64,000 nt of DNA, taken from positions 1 through 64,000 of IMG/VR virus record IMGVR_UViG_3300040801_002731. The stretch is one strand, 5' to 3'. A program made the position numbers and the translations under genes. The notes beneath the pieces are model-generated. The model was not told the DNA's origin, searched no databases, and saw only the letters and a list, made by a program, of their open reading frames with translations. This document shows, piece after piece, positions 15,588 to 25,031 of this stretch (position 1 is its first letter; the number at the start of each line of letters is the position of its first letter). The DNA is from a virus.

Positions 15588-18281
15588 TTAGCGTTGAAGC
15601 AGCGCCGCCAGATCATCGTAGCCGCCGATCAGCTCCTCGCGACCGTTCCGCAGTGCGTAAATCTTCGGGAACGTCCACTCAGACCGATCAAAGCCACGAT
15701 GCGTCAGGAAGCTCCGCTTCTGATGATCCGACAGCAGCTCGGCCTTGCGGTAAGGCGCGCCGATGTCATTCAGCAGAGCCGCTGCCTTGTTGCACCAGCC
15801 GCAGTTCGGGATGCTGTAGACCACAAACTCGGGCTCGGCCTTCGCGGAGACCACCTCCGGCTCGTCCGACTTGAAATCGACCGGGCAGGCCCCGCCGGCA
15901 CAATCCACATGCTCGAAGCCCACGTCTTCCTGAACGGTCGCGTTCTGGATGGCTTCCGCGATCATCTCAAACTGGGCCTTGGTGACAGGCTCCTCCGGCT
16001 GATACTCGAACGCCGTGGTGTCGATCTGCGGCATCACCGAGCAGCAGCGGACCTTGAACTGACCGTCGATCATACCGTTCACGAACATCGGGAACGACGT
16101 CACGGCCGGGTCATACTTCGCCGTGTAGGAGACCTGGTTGCCGGTCTCGGGCAGCAGCGAAAGGTCTTCGTTGACGCCACGGATCCAGAAGGTCTCCAGC
16201 AGGCGCAGATAGCGATACTGCTCGTCCATGGTTGCTTCGCCGGCCGTGACCAGCTTGTCGCCCATGCCCAAGGTGCAGATCACCGGCTGCGTCGGGAAGC
16301 CGACGACGGTCGTGCCGGAGTAGGTGGTCAGCTTCTTCGTCGGATAGCCCTCGGCCCGGTAACGCTCCACCAGGGGATCGTCATTGCGGAACTGGACCCA
16401 GCGGAGATACTCACGCATCGCCGGCAGGTGGGCGCCTTCGGTGAGCCCCATCAGCTTGCTGGTGGTGCCAGCAGGCTTGATCGTCCGATTGGTGTGAGGA
16501 GCGGTCAAACCCAGCTTCGCGCTGTAGCGCTCGGCCTCATCGGACACCGCTCGGGCGAAACGTGCCAGCGTCATCCACATGGGCATAGCGTCCGGGTGCG
16601 GGCGCACCATCGTCTGTCCGTTGGCGTCCATCATCGTCGCGCCGGACGGGTCCTCTGCGATGATGTCCCGGAAGCCCAGGCCGAAGCGCGCGAAGATCCA
16701 CTCGTGCAGACCGGTGATGCCCACGCCGATGCGGTTGGTCCGCTTCACCTCGCGCTCGTAGAGGCAGCGCATGGTGTTGGTGCGGATCAGAGCGCGCGTG
16801 GCCGCGCGGAAGGCGTCTTCGGCATCGTTGTCGCTCTGCGCGTGGAACGGCACCACGTCCGCGATCACGCAGTAGCCGCCAAGAAGTAGCAGACTCACTT
16901 CACCGCAGGGGTTGGTTACATGCTTGTAGGTCATCGCCGCAACGCGCTGCGCAAGCGCGCGGGCCAACGGGCGAGTTGCCTCCTCAAGCCCATCTTCGCC
17001 GCCGAACTTCACAAATGAGCCGTCCAGGTAGTCGGCCAAACCATCCGTCTTTTCGGTCAGGCGATCGACCATGATCAGGCCAGGCTCGCCGGTGCGGTCG
17101 TAATAGCTTGCCCAGGCGACGGCCGCGAACACGCGCCACGCATGAATGTCCAGGTCGGTCAGGCCATCAGCGGCCAGGCCCGCCACGAACCAATCTTCGA
17201 TGTCATCGAAGAAGATCGGCGTTGAGCCGTGAAAGCGCACGTCCAGGGCCTGCTCGAACAAGCCGGCCTCAACCAGCATGTCCCGGATCCGCGTCACCCC
17301 GTTGCGAAACTCGGCGTCCACGGTCACGCTGTTGTTGGCGCTCCACAGGAAGCCGCCGCGCTTGACCGCGATGAAGTCGAAGATGGTCTCGTCGCGCCAG
17401 GTCTTGGTCGCCATGCGAGCAGCACGACGGGCACCGCCCACAAGGACGCACTCGGCCAGATAGTGGTCGGCATACATGGCGGCGCGCCAGGGCTCCATGC
17501 CGGCATCGCGCAGTCGCGCCAGGTTTTCGACCGCCTTCATCATCGGACCAGGCCCGCTCGCCGGGCGGTTCTGCATCCCCTTGATTGGCGCGCCGTAGGG
17601 GCGCACGTCGGAGAAGTCGACCAGCAGCACATGATCTCGCTTGCGCTCGAACGCCATGCGCTCCAGCACCTCAATGGCCCGAGCCCATCCTTCTCGGCTG
17701 TCACCAACGAGGTGATGCACGATTTCCGAGCCGGCATACAGGTGCTCGGCGTCACGGCGGGTCAGGTAGCCGGAGATGCGCCCGGCCTGAACGTCGGCAT
17801 GTCCATGCTCGATGATCGGCACCACGATGGGCATGTTGTTCAGATCAGCGATCTCCACCAGGGCGTCGTCATAGGCAGTTCCGACGCCGCTCCCGTTCAG
17901 CAACAGGCGGTAGGTGAGGCAGCGCATGGCGGAGGTGGAACAGTTGGTGAACACCTCCTGCGGACGACCAGGCTGCGTTTCGTCCCCGTGTTGCAGGTGC
18001 CGGCCGCTCATCAGCAGCGATGCCTGACGCAGATGGTGACGCATGGACAGGCGCTCGGCGTCCTCGGTCGAGCGCACGGACGGATCGGTGTGATCGCGCA
18101 GCAGCGCGGCGTTGCCCAGGGCAACACGTTCGGCAACTTCGGCCCAGGTTTCGTGGCGTTCCCGACCGGTCCAGTCCTTGATCTTGCGGTTGACGGTGCG
18201 ATCAGCGACGGCCTGGCCCATGCCGGGGAAATAGGAGCGGGCAGGGGTGTCCGTCACCGATGGGGCGGTGCTGGGAGGCAT
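15588..18281 (-). CDS. nrdJ: B12-dependent (class II) ribonucleotide reductase fused to glutaredoxin
   Basis: 897 residues. The ATG at 18281 has GGAG 6 nt upstream; two upstream starts have none. F-T-N-C-S-T-S-A-M-R-C holds the first redox Cys, N-P-C-G-E is the radical-site loop with its Cys, and T-I-K-P-A-G-T-T-S-K-L is the phosphate-binding motif; the layout fits the monomeric adenosylcobalamin type. From about residue 815 a glutaredoxin follows with C-G-W-C and F-P-K-I. It makes dNTPs, and the attached glutaredoxin probably re-reduces the active-site cysteines. No small (NrdB) subunit is seen here. Confidence 0.9.
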   Translation of the reverse strand: MPPSTAPSVTDTPARSYFPGMGQAVADRTVNRKIKDWTGRERHETWAEVAERVALGNAALLRDHTDPSVRSTEDAERLSMRHHLRQASLLMSGRHLQHGDETQPGRPQEVFTNCSTSAMRCLTYRLLLNGSGVGTAYDDALVEIADLNNMPIVVPIIEHGHADVQAGRISGYLTRRDAEHLYAGSEIVHHLVGDSREGWARAIEVLERMAFERKRDHVLLVDFSDVRPYGAPIKGMQNRPASGPGPMMKAVENLARLRDAGMEPWRAAMYADHYLAECVLVGGARRAARMATKTWRDETIFDFIAVKRGGFLWSANNSVTVDAEFRNGVTRIRDMLVEAGLFEQALDVRFHGSTPIFFDDIEDWFVAGLAADGLTDLDIHAWRVFAAVAWASYYDRTGEPGLIMVDRLTEKTDGLADYLDGSFVKFGGEDGLEEATRPLARALAQRVAAMTYKHVTNPCGEVSLLLLGGYCVIADVVPFHAQSDNDAEDAFRAATRALIRTNTMRCLYEREVKRTNRIGVGITGLHEWIFARFGLGFRDIIAEDPSGATMMDANGQTMVRPHPDAMPMWMTLARFARAVSDEAERYSAKLGLTAPHTNRTIKPAGTTSKLMGLTEGAHLPAMREYLRWVQFRNDDPLVERYRAEGYPTKKLTTYSGTTVVGFPTQPVICTLGMGDKLVTAGEATMDEQYRYLRLLETFWIRGVNEDLSLLPETGNQVSYTAKYDPAVTSFPMFVNGMIDGQFKVRCCSVMPQIDTTAFEYQPEEPVTKAQFEMIAEAIQNATVQEDVGFEHVDCAGGACPVDFKSDEPEVVSAKAEPEFVVYSIPNCGWCNKAAALLNDIGAPYRKAELLSDHQKRSFLTHRGFDRSEWTFPKIYALRNGREELIGGYDDLAALLQR

Positions 18282-18325
18282 CGGATGCTCCATGTTTGGA
18301 AAGGACGAAGACGACCAGGATAGAT

Positions 18326-18341
18326 CAATCAATTTTGACTT
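18326..18341. promoter_or_regulatory. dyad operator 6
   Basis: CAATCAA-TT-TTGACTT, 45 bp before the reductase start and 50 bp after its -10 box: inside the leader. Confidence 0.75.
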
Positions 18342-18390
18342 ACCAGTCTTGACAGACCACAGCGGCCGTCTTCGTTGTTTGCTCTATGCT

Positions 18391-18417
18391 CGATATAGCG
18401 CGTTGCGATTGGGCGTG
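18391..18417 (-). promoter_or_regulatory. CCCAATCG...GCGCTATA promoter of nrdJ
   Basis: CACGCCCAATCGCAA...CGCGCTATATCG on the minus strand, about 110 bp before the reductase start. A textbook member of the promoter family of this phage. Confidence 0.65.
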
Positions 18418-18431
18418 AAGAACATTTTGCG

Positions 18432-19013
18432 TCATGCCGCGCGGGCGATGCCACCAAGAAGGGAAATCGCCTGACGAAACTCGTCAGTGCGGATGCCGGC
18501 GTGGATGATCGCAACGGCATCGGCCAGATGCTCGTTATCATCGGCCAGGTGCATTTCGCCGTTGCGCTTGTAGCGCTTCCAGGGCGCGGCCGGGAACTTC
18601 TCCGTCGCCCAGTCGATGATGTCCTCCTTGCAGGCCCCCTTCTTGCCGGTGGCCGCGAGCTTGGTCTCGACCGGCTGAACCTGAATGAGTGGCACAGCGA
18701 TGCGCCGGAACGTGGTCATGATCCCGACGGCCATGCCGAGGGTCCAGGCGGCCCGGGCGCTCTGAGCACCTGTTGGGATTTCGACAATGGCGAAAGCTGC
18801 GCCGTGTGCCGCCTCAGCCAAGGCGTCGGAGATTTCGTTCGCCCGGCGCAGGTCGTCGGAGTTCTTCCGAACCTGCTTGCCTGAGCGGCTTTCGGTTTTG
18901 ATCAGAACCAGGTCGTCGATCAAAACCGAAAGCGTGGGTAGAACGATCCGTCCCACGGCGATGCCGGTGTTGCGCACCGACGGATCAACGCCAACGATCT
19001 TCAACTCTTTCAT
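18432..19013 (-). CDS. ruvC: RuvC-like Holliday junction resolvase
   Basis: 193 residues from the ATG at 19013 (GAGG 9 nt upstream). V-G-V-D-P-S-V-R-N-T-G is the first acidic strand, I-V-E-I-P-T-G the second (Glu), and H-L-A-D-A-V-A-I the final His/Asp of the RNase H-like fold. It cuts four-way junctions from recombination-dependent replication. It follows the WG-tail gene at 19025 with a 12-nt gap. Confidence 0.85.
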   Translation of the reverse strand: MKELKIVGVDPSVRNTGIAVGRIVLPTLSVLIDDLVLIKTESRSGKQVRKNSDDLRRANEISDALAEAAHGAAFAIVEIPTGAQSARAAWTLGMAVGIMTTFRRIAVPLIQVQPVETKLAATGKKGACKEDIIDWATEKFPAAPWKRYKRNGEMHLADDNEHLADAVAIIHAGIRTDEFRQAISLLGGIARAA

Positions 19014-19024
19014 GCGGTTTGTCC

Positions 19025-19504
19025 TCAAAACGAGCCCCAGACGGGCATGTCCACATACCCGGCTTTGCGGGCTTCTTCCTCTTGTCGCTTTGCCTCCTCG
19101 GCTGCCTTGCGCTCCTGCTCCAGACGCTCGCGGACGACCTTCTTGGCTGCCTTCTTGGCCTCGCCCAGAGAGGTGCCAAGAAGACGCTCAAACCACGCTT
19201 CGGCGCCGTCGATGGTCTTCAGAACCTCGTTGTCCTTCAGTTCGATGAAGTCATAGTCGGCCGCGTCGACCGGCTCGAACCGCAACAGCAGCTTATTGCT
19301 GTCCAGTTCACCGAGAATCGCAGCCTCCTTAAAGAAGAACTCCTCGTCGCCCCTGAGTGCGACCCGGCGACTCTTTTCTGAATCCGCATCGCGCTTGATG
19401 GCCGCTGCCTTGTAAGGCCCGACAAGACGCAGAACTTGGTCGTGCGACGCCTCATTCAGTCGGCAGGCGACCTCCTTCATTGCTTCGAGCGCTTCCGTCG
19501 TCAC
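19025..19504 (-). CDS. unknown protein with C-terminal MPVWGSF tail
   Basis: GTG start with GAGGTGAGAC upstream, directly downstream of operator 7. 159 residues: a mixed N-terminal domain, then a charged single helix (about 110-148, A-K-K-A-A-K-K-V-V-R-E-R-L-E-Q-E-R) and the terminal D-M-P-V-W-G-S-F. The lever-like helix carrying the shared tail suggests a tether to a partner. Co-transcribed with ruvC. Confidence 0.83.
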   Translation of the reverse strand: MTTEALEAMKEVACRLNEASHDQVLRLVGPYKAAAIKRDADSEKSRRVALRGDEEFFFKEAAILGELDSNKLLLRFEPVDAADYDFIELKDNEVLKTIDGAEAWFERLLGTSLGEAKKAAKKVVRERLEQERKAAEEAKRQEEEARKAGYVDMPVWGSF

Positions 19505-19519
19505 GTCTCACCTCGCAAA

Positions 19520-19550
19520 CAATCAATCTTGATTGATTATATAGCACATG
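19520..19550 (-). promoter_or_regulatory. dyad operator 7 with GCTATATAA box
   Basis: CAATCAA-TC-TTGATTG (19520-19535), a perfect dyad, follows ATGTGCTATATAA on the minus strand by one base and precedes the GAGG of the gene at 19025: a classic repressor position. Confidence 0.8.
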
Positions 19551-19746
19551 CGTTATGGACGCGCAGTGCTCTGTTGATCTGAGCCTGGATGTTCAACAAC
19601 GCCCGCTGGTCGGACGGCGTGGAGGGCACAAATATGGTCTGGCCGTCCGGCGAGGTCCATTTGGTGTGCTTGCGCCCTTTCGTGATGACCCAGCCGGATC
19701 GTCGGTATTCTCGTGCCATCTTGGCAAGATCCTTGCGAACACTCAT
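19537..19746 (-). CDS. HicA-like small protein
   Basis: 69 residues from the ATG at 19746, overlapping the SbcC stop. R-R-S-G-W-V-I-T-K-G-R-K-H-T-K-W-T-S-P-D-G-Q with a following V-P resembles the dsRNA-binding-like fold of HicA; the His is present. No HicB antitoxin is adjacent. Such solo proteins are common in phages and need not be toxins. Confidence 0.65.
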   Translation of the reverse strand: MSVRKDLAKMAREYRRSGWVITKGRKHTKWTSPDGQTIFVPSTPSDQRALLNIQAQINRALRVHNACAI

Positions 19747-21701
19747 GCGGCGTCCTCCTCGATTGTAGACAGGCCGCCGCGCTTGGTGACCGTCATCACC
19801 TGAGAGATCCAATCGCGCAGCGAGTTGTGGCTGATCACCAGCACCGAGCCACGCTCGCGCGCCTTCTCCTCCAGCACGCTCATGAGCCGCTCCAGGCCCG
19901 CCGCATCCAGGGCGTCGTCGATCTCGTCACCAAAGAACAGCTCGATGGGCTTGATCGCTCGGCTTGCCACCAGATCCTGAAGGGCGAGGGCGCACGCGAT
20001 CCGCACCTTGCGCTTCTCGCCTCCTGAGAGGGCCGCGAAGCTGTCGCCGCCGACGTCATTGGCGACCTCAATCTGAAACTTCTCGCGTAGATCGCCCTTC
20101 GCGGTGCGGGTCAAAGTGGTCCAGTTGGCGTTGATGCGCCCATCCGACAGCGTGCCCAGATAAACCGCCGTGCGGTCATTCAGGAACGGCGTCACGGAGT
20201 CCAGGATATGCGCGCGCACGCCGCCCGGCCCGAACACCTTGACCGTGGCCTCTGCGATCTCGACCTGCTTCTGGCGGGCCGGCAGATCGACGTCTTCGAG
20301 CGCCTGAATCTTCCGGGCGATATCCTCGCACTCGCTCTCCATCTTGCTGACCTGCGCCGTGTAGGGATTGGCTTCGGTCTTCTTCGTCTCGATGTCAGTC
20401 TTCAGGCGCTTTGCGTCCCGGACAGCCAGATCGTGCCGGCGAACCAGATCGTCGATGGCGTCGAGGGAGCGCTTCAGATCGTCTCTGAGCGCGTTCAGGG
20501 ATGAGACTGACGTCATGCTCGCACGATGAGCTTCCAACGCATCAGTGACGCTCTGAGCGCGTTTTTCAGCGTCTTCCGTCGTCGTCTTCTGTGTGTTGAA
20601 GCGATCAAGCGCAGCGCGCAGCTTGTCGGCGGCAAGACGGCGGGCTTCGGCCAGGTCATCAGCCTCATAGGCACGCCCGCATTCGCCGCAGGGCGCACCG
20701 ACACGACCGTCGATGCCGTCCAGGTCCGCCTTCAGCCGGCGCGCTTCGTCACGGGCCGTGCTCAGGCGCGCGGTCTCCTGGGCGACCACTCGATCAACCT
20801 TCGCCTTCTCGTCGATCAGCCGGCGCTCCTCGACATGCTCATGCTCCACGGCCGCCAGCCGAGCATCGGTGTCGGCAATTTCGGCTTCGATGCCGGCCCG
20901 GTCGCGGGCGGCGATGTCGGCCTGAAGGTTGCGGATCGTGGCAACGACCGACTTCGCCTCGATCTGAAGACGCTTGACGGCTTCGACGCGCGCCGTCTCG
21001 AAGGCGGTCTGGCTGCGCTTGGTTTCTTCCAGATCGCCACGGCGCTCATCCAGGCGCATTCGCATCCGGCTGAGATCCGCTTCGATCTTGGCAAGCTCGC
21101 CCTTCTCAGCCACCAGCACGCTGCGGGCGATGTCGTAAGCCTGCTCCAGCAGCGTGATGCCCGACGCTTCCTCGACCAACAGCTTGAGTTGCTTGTCGGT
21201 CATCGCCGGCAGGTCCGGCATCTGCTCCTGACCGGCGTAGACCGCTGCCCGGAAGACCTCGTAGGAGCAACCGATCACCCGCTCGACCTCGACCTGGGTG
21301 AGTTTGTCGGTGCCTTTGGTCAGATCGGTGGCGTGTAGCGCGGGCGCACCATGCTCATCCAAATCCCAGCGGAGGAGCTGAAGGCTGTTCTTGCCGGTCT
21401 TGTGCTTGCGATGTCGGGTGACGCGGTAGACGGCGGCACCATCCTCGATCAGCACGGAGACGAGGGTGGACTTGCCGACCGTCCGGTTGACGACAGCATC
21501 GCCCGAAACGCCTCGCGCTGTGGTGCCGAACAAGCACCAGCAGAGGGCATCAGCGACGGTGGACTTGCCGGATCCGTTGCTGTCTGCGGAAGGATCATCG
21601 CCATTGACGCCCTGAATGAGAACAAGGCCGCGATCGGCGAGGTGAATCGTGGCCTCGCCGATCGCCAGGAAGTTCTCGATGGTGAGAGTTTTGAACTGCA
21701 T
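19743..21701 (-). CDS. SbcC/gp46-like recombination ATPase
   Basis: 652 residues. G-S-G-K-S-T-V-A-D-A-L-C-W (about 44-56) is Walker A; long coiled coils flank a central C-G-E-C zinc-hook-like motif (near residue 345); the ABC signature L-S-G-G-E-K-R-K and the Walker B F-F-G-D-E-I follow near the C-terminus. With the SbcD-like nuclease at 22543 it forms an SMC-like end-processing complex for recombination-dependent replication, as T4 gp46/gp47 do. Confidence 0.92.
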   Translation of the reverse strand: MQFKTLTIENFLAIGEATIHLADRGLVLIQGVNGDDPSADSNGSGKSTVADALCWCLFGTTARGVSGDAVVNRTVGKSTLVSVLIEDGAAVYRVTRHRKHKTGKNSLQLLRWDLDEHGAPALHATDLTKGTDKLTQVEVERVIGCSYEVFRAAVYAGQEQMPDLPAMTDKQLKLLVEEASGITLLEQAYDIARSVLVAEKGELAKIEADLSRMRMRLDERRGDLEETKRSQTAFETARVEAVKRLQIEAKSVVATIRNLQADIAARDRAGIEAEIADTDARLAAVEHEHVEERRLIDEKAKVDRVVAQETARLSTARDEARRLKADLDGIDGRVGAPCGECGRAYEADDLAEARRLAADKLRAALDRFNTQKTTTEDAEKRAQSVTDALEAHRASMTSVSSLNALRDDLKRSLDAIDDLVRRHDLAVRDAKRLKTDIETKKTEANPYTAQVSKMESECEDIARKIQALEDVDLPARQKQVEIAEATVKVFGPGGVRAHILDSVTPFLNDRTAVYLGTLSDGRINANWTTLTRTAKGDLREKFQIEVANDVGGDSFAALSGGEKRKVRIACALALQDLVASRAIKPIELFFGDEIDDALDAAGLERLMSVLEEKARERGSVLVISHNSLRDWISQVMTVTKRGGLSTIEEDAA

Positions 21702-21703
21702 GG

Positions 21704-22108
21704 TCAGCCTTTCAGCTCCTCGATCAGCTCGTCGACCTTCCGCAGCTCCGCTTCGTCAGCGAGGTGCTTGTGAACACGGGCGCGCAGGTAGACAAGCGCC
21801 TCGATGATGCGCTGCTTCCGCGGTGCTGAAGCGCCAGAGTCCTCACGATGCGCCCAGGTGGCAAAGCTCTGAAGCGACAGGCTGCCCAGGCTTCCAATAC
21901 CCGAGCCACGAATCTGCCGGTAAATAACGAAGCGATCGCCCGTAGCACACATCGGCGCATACACACGCTCGCCATCGACGGTGTAACGACCGAGCCGCAT
22001 ATCCTCTTGCAGCCGCTCCGTCATTTCTTCGATCTTGACGACCTCGCGAGCCGTGTTGCCTGTCTTGTTGCAGTAGGTCGTCCCGACCTGAATGAGATCC
22101 TTCTTCAT
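21704..22108 (-). CDS. unknown protein, 134 aa
   Basis: ATG at 22108 overlapping the stop of 22105-22458; lies between the SbcD and SbcC genes. N-terminal beta-rich part, C-terminal helices (E-A-L-V-Y-L-R-A-R-V-H-K-H-L and E-L-R-K-V-D-E-L-I-E-E-L). Position suggests a link to recombination; no domain seen. Confidence 0.8.
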   Translation of the reverse strand: MKKDLIQVGTTYCNKTGNTAREVVKIEEMTERLQEDMRLGRYTVDGERVYAPMCATGDRFVIYRQIRGSGIGSLGSLSLQSFATWAHREDSGASAPRKQRIIEALVYLRARVHKHLADEAELRKVDELIEELKG

Positions 22109-22458
22109 GCTGCCCTCATAGCTTCGTTGATGGCGTCGGCGTAGGTGGCGCGGCGCGCCTTGTCGGCGGCGTGATCAGCGGCTGAGCGTTTCGATTTGGT
22201 GCCCTTGCGCGCGGCCGTATGGCCGTGCCCCTTGCCGACTTTCACCTTGTTGCGGCGGCCGCTTTCCTGGCGTTCCTGACGAATGATCGTCACCTCGTTG
22301 TCAGGAAACTGGCGCTTGTAGCCGAGGGCCGTCGGGTAGGGCAGGGAGGTGTAGGTCTCCTCGACCAACTCGACCCGCTCGCCGATGCGTCGCCCTTTGT
22401 CGTCATAGCGGACGATGATGATCTTCCGCTTCAGCCGGACGGTGTAGAGATCACTCAC
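22105..22458 (-). CDS. unknown basic protein, 117 aa
   Basis: GTG start with AAAGGAGGACATC upstream. A beta-rich first half and a very basic second half (K-V-K-V-G-K-G-H-G-H-T, K-S-K-R) suited to nucleic-acid binding. First gene of the sbcC operon. Confidence 0.78.
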   Translation of the reverse strand: MSDLYTVRLKRKIIIVRYDDKGRRIGERVELVEETYTSLPYPTALGYKRQFPDNEVTIIRQERQESGRRNKVKVGKGHGHTAARKGTKSKRSAADHAADKARRATYADAINEAMRAA

Positions 22459-22493
22459 GATGTCCTCCTTTCGTTCTGTCGCGCTTTCGTGTT

Positions 22494-22525
22494 TTCGCGC
22501 ATTCTCTTTGTAGCGAATGCGCGAA
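22494..22525 (-). promoter_or_regulatory. promoter dyad TTCGCGCATTC/GAATGCGCGAA
   Basis: Perfect 11-bp arms around a 10-nt loop with GCTACAAAGA on the minus strand, just before the gene at 22105; CCCAGCCGATCG lies upstream. Confidence 0.6.
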
Positions 22526-22542
22526 GGACGATCGGCTGGGAA

Positions 22543-23613
22543 TCACTCGGCGTCGGCACGCTCACGCACCTGGCGCAGAACATCCGCGCACAGGGCGTTC
22601 ACAGCGGCTTCGTGCGGGTGGGCCAAGGTGCGCACATAATCGGAGACGGAGGCGTCGAGCGTGGCACCGGTCTTGATCGTGGCACCGGTGCGGGTGGTGC
22701 TGGGCGCCCGAGCTGCCTGGATCACGACACCGGCAGCGCCCATGTCGTCGAGGCCCTGCCGGATCTCCTTCTCCTGCGCCGGCGTGATGGTCTCGTAGCG
22801 GACGCGCACATAGTTGCCGTCCACCTTGAGGGCGAGCGTGGCTTCGTCAGCGACGTCTTCCTCACCGACCTCAATGAACTTCGGCGCCCGGCTGGCCCGG
22901 TAATTCACGAAGTCGTCCACCAGCAGGAAGCCCGCCTTTGAGCCGATGTCCCGCCAGGTCTGATGAGTCAAGGCGCCGACGGAGAACACGCCCGGCCCGG
23001 TGTTGGCGTGGTTGTGAAAGTGACCGGAGAAGACCCGGCGAAAACCCCAATCCGCAACCTCGGCCGGATCGAGGGCGTTGTCGAAGACCTCGGGCAACGA
23101 GCCATTGATCGGCGCGTGGATGATCAGGTCCATCGTGCCGACGCTATGCTCGGCCGCCAGAGTGGCGACGTCGGCGCGAAGGCCGTCCAGAGTCGCGCGC
23201 CAGGGGATCATCGCCACGCCATGATCGTCCACGTCGACGATGCTCGGCTTGGTGATGACGGTGAAGCCGGGCAGATCGCCGAGGACCTGAATGGCGTTGC
23301 CCAGCTCTGTCGTGTCGTTGCTCTTGAGGTCGTGGTTGCCGGGAATGGCGAAGTAGCGCACCCCCTTGCGGACTTGCGTCTTGATGGTCTCCACGACCGG
23401 GTTCAGCACACTAGGGTCGACCGACCCGCGGACGTGGAACAGGTCGCCAGCAAAGAAGATCGTGTTGCCGCCGGCCGCCAGAACCTCGTCGGCCTGGCGC
23501 GCCAGCTCGGACAGGATCATGTCGAGCCGGGAGTTGACCCCGGTCGAGAGCGTGGTCGAGAAGGCGGACCAGTTGTTGGCGTGCTGATCCGACGAGATCG
23601 AGAAGGGCTGCAT
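22543..23613 (-). CDS. SbcD/gp47-like nuclease
   Basis: 356 residues. S-D-Q-H (residues 8-11), F-A-G-D-L-F-H, G-N-H-D and G-H-F-H-N-H are the metal-binding motifs of calcineurin-like phosphoesterases in the Mre11/SbcD order; S-D-Q-H replaces the usual D-x-H with Gln between. Its partner is the ATPase at 19743. Controlled by operator 8 directly at its ribosome site. Confidence 0.9.
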   Translation of the reverse strand: MQPFSISSDQHANNWSAFSTTLSTGVNSRLDMILSELARQADEVLAAGGNTIFFAGDLFHVRGSVDPSVLNPVVETIKTQVRKGVRYFAIPGNHDLKSNDTTELGNAIQVLGDLPGFTVITKPSIVDVDDHGVAMIPWRATLDGLRADVATLAAEHSVGTMDLIIHAPINGSLPEVFDNALDPAEVADWGFRRVFSGHFHNHANTGPGVFSVGALTHQTWRDIGSKAGFLLVDDFVNYRASRAPKFIEVGEEDVADEATLALKVDGNYVRVRYETITPAQEKEIRQGLDDMGAAGVVIQAARAPSTTRTGATIKTGATLDASVSDYVRTLAHPHEAAVNALCADVLRQVRERADAE

Positions 23614-23621
23614 GGTCACTC

Positions 23622-23637
23622 CAGTCAACTTTGATTG
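23622..23637. promoter_or_regulatory. dyad operator 8
   Basis: CAGTCAA-CT-TTGATTG, 9 bp before the SbcD start and touching its GGAG. No separate -10 box is seen, so it may act on read-through transcription or translation. Confidence 0.75.
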
Positions 23638-23652
23638 ATTCAAAGGTCGCGC

Positions 23653-25002
23653 CTAAGCGGCGCGACTCAAACCAAAGCCGAAGATGCTCCGGCGCGTTTC
23701 GATCTTCTGCTCCGCCTTTTGTTCCGACTGCTTGATCAGCCGAATCTGCGTGTTGATGGTTTGAAGGATCTTGTCATCAAGCCGTTCTGCGATCTCCTCC
23801 AACGCCGCTTCGTTGTGCTTCGGCATGGCCTGAATAGCCTCCATCAAGCGATCAAGCCCGCCGCGAATTTCGTCCAGTTCGTGACGCTGTGCGCCCAAAG
23901 CCTTGCCCAGACGCTTGTGTTCGTCCTGGACGGCAACCTTCGTTTCGCGGGCGTTTTCCCGGACGTGATATTCAATGCTGTCGACCGCCTTCGTCAGCCG
24001 CTCATCCAGCTCTCCCACCCGGTCGAGCAGGCCCGTCATCTGCTCTTCCAAGCAGATAACAGACTCCTCCACCTTGCCCACAGTGGAACCAACAATCTCC
24101 AGCATCTCCGCCATTTCGTCCTGGCGAGTCTGCATGGCTTCCAGGAAGTCCCAGGCGCGCTTCTTTCCGGCGGTCTCATCACTCGGTCGTGTGGTGTCTG
24201 GGGCCGGCACTGTTGTCTCGGAGTTTTCCGTCGGAAGTGACCGAACAACCTCCGTCGCAACCGCCTGAAACGCCTGCTTGATCACAGGCATAGCTTTGAC
24301 CAGACCGCTCTCGTTTGTCGGCCGAAACCTGTCGAGATAGTTTTGAATCTCCGGCACCATCTTCAAAATGATCGACAGCGAAAGATACCGCTTGCCGTTA
24401 ATAAGATATCCGGCGCCGTGCGGCCTCTGGGCACTGTTAATCTGGCCCCGGAGCTTGCCCAAGGCCACGCGATCCGCCACGCGATCCGCTTCGTTACCTG
24501 CCGCCATAATCGCTTTTGCGAAAGAAGCCCGAGACAGCATCACCACTCCCGCGACGTGCATAAACTCAAGCGAAACATCACCGAAGATCGGATGCTTGCA
24601 CAAGTAGACAAAGTTTTGCGGCTCTTCGCCATCAATGGCAACTTTCTCAACAGAAACAGCGGTAGTCGTCTGCTCGACAGGCGCGGTCTGCTCCATGTTT
24701 TCTTTTTCATCCTTTTTGCGAGCGTTAATATAGGAATGCACCCTAGAGCGAAGCTCGGTCATATTCTTGTGGTCGCCGACAAAGGAAATCAGGCTCTCGA
24801 TCTGATCGGTGGGAATGACCCAGCGGGGTCGGTTTTTGAATGTCACCTTGAAGCCGAGACCAGTCTTTTCGTTGGCAAACTGGATCGCATTGTTGCGGAC
24901 AAAATCATCCACCCCCATTGCCTTGAGGATGTCGATCGCAAATGCGCATTCTGCGCCATCAACCTCGAAGGTTTTAATTTCTTCCGAGACACTCGCGTTC
25001 AT
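23653..25002 (-). CDS. unknown coiled-coil protein, 449 aa
   Basis: The ATG at 25002 is 8 nt after GGAGG. Residues 1-100 form a small domain with F-V-R-N-N-A and P-R-W-V-I-P-T, reminiscent of phage antirepressor-type N-termini; residues 120-260 form a second globular part; from about 290 a long coiled coil runs to residue 430. Ends in TAG. Its own promoter with operator suggests a regulated, possibly early product. Function unknown. Confidence 0.8.
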   Translation of the reverse strand: MNASVSEEIKTFEVDGAECAFAIDILKAMGVDDFVRNNAIQFANEKTGLGFKVTFKNRPRWVIPTDQIESLISFVGDHKNMTELRSRVHSYINARKKDEKENMEQTAPVEQTTTAVSVEKVAIDGEEPQNFVYLCKHPIFGDVSLEFMHVAGVVMLSRASFAKAIMAAGNEADRVADRVALGKLRGQINSAQRPHGAGYLINGKRYLSLSIILKMVPEIQNYLDRFRPTNESGLVKAMPVIKQAFQAVATEVVRSLPTENSETTVPAPDTTRPSDETAGKKRAWDFLEAMQTRQDEMAEMLEIVGSTVGKVEESVICLEEQMTGLLDRVGELDERLTKAVDSIEYHVRENARETKVAVQDEHKRLGKALGAQRHELDEIRGGLDRLMEAIQAMPKHNEAALEEIAERLDDKILQTINTQIRLIKQSEQKAEQKIETRRSIFGFGLSRAA

Positions 25003-25031
25003 TATCATCGCCTCCGTGCAGCGCTCAAAGT

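Noticed and set aside
19537-19746. HicAB toxin-antitoxin system
   Set aside because: Only a HicA-like protein is present; no HicB-like partner is adjacent and the gene is embedded in the sbcC operon.
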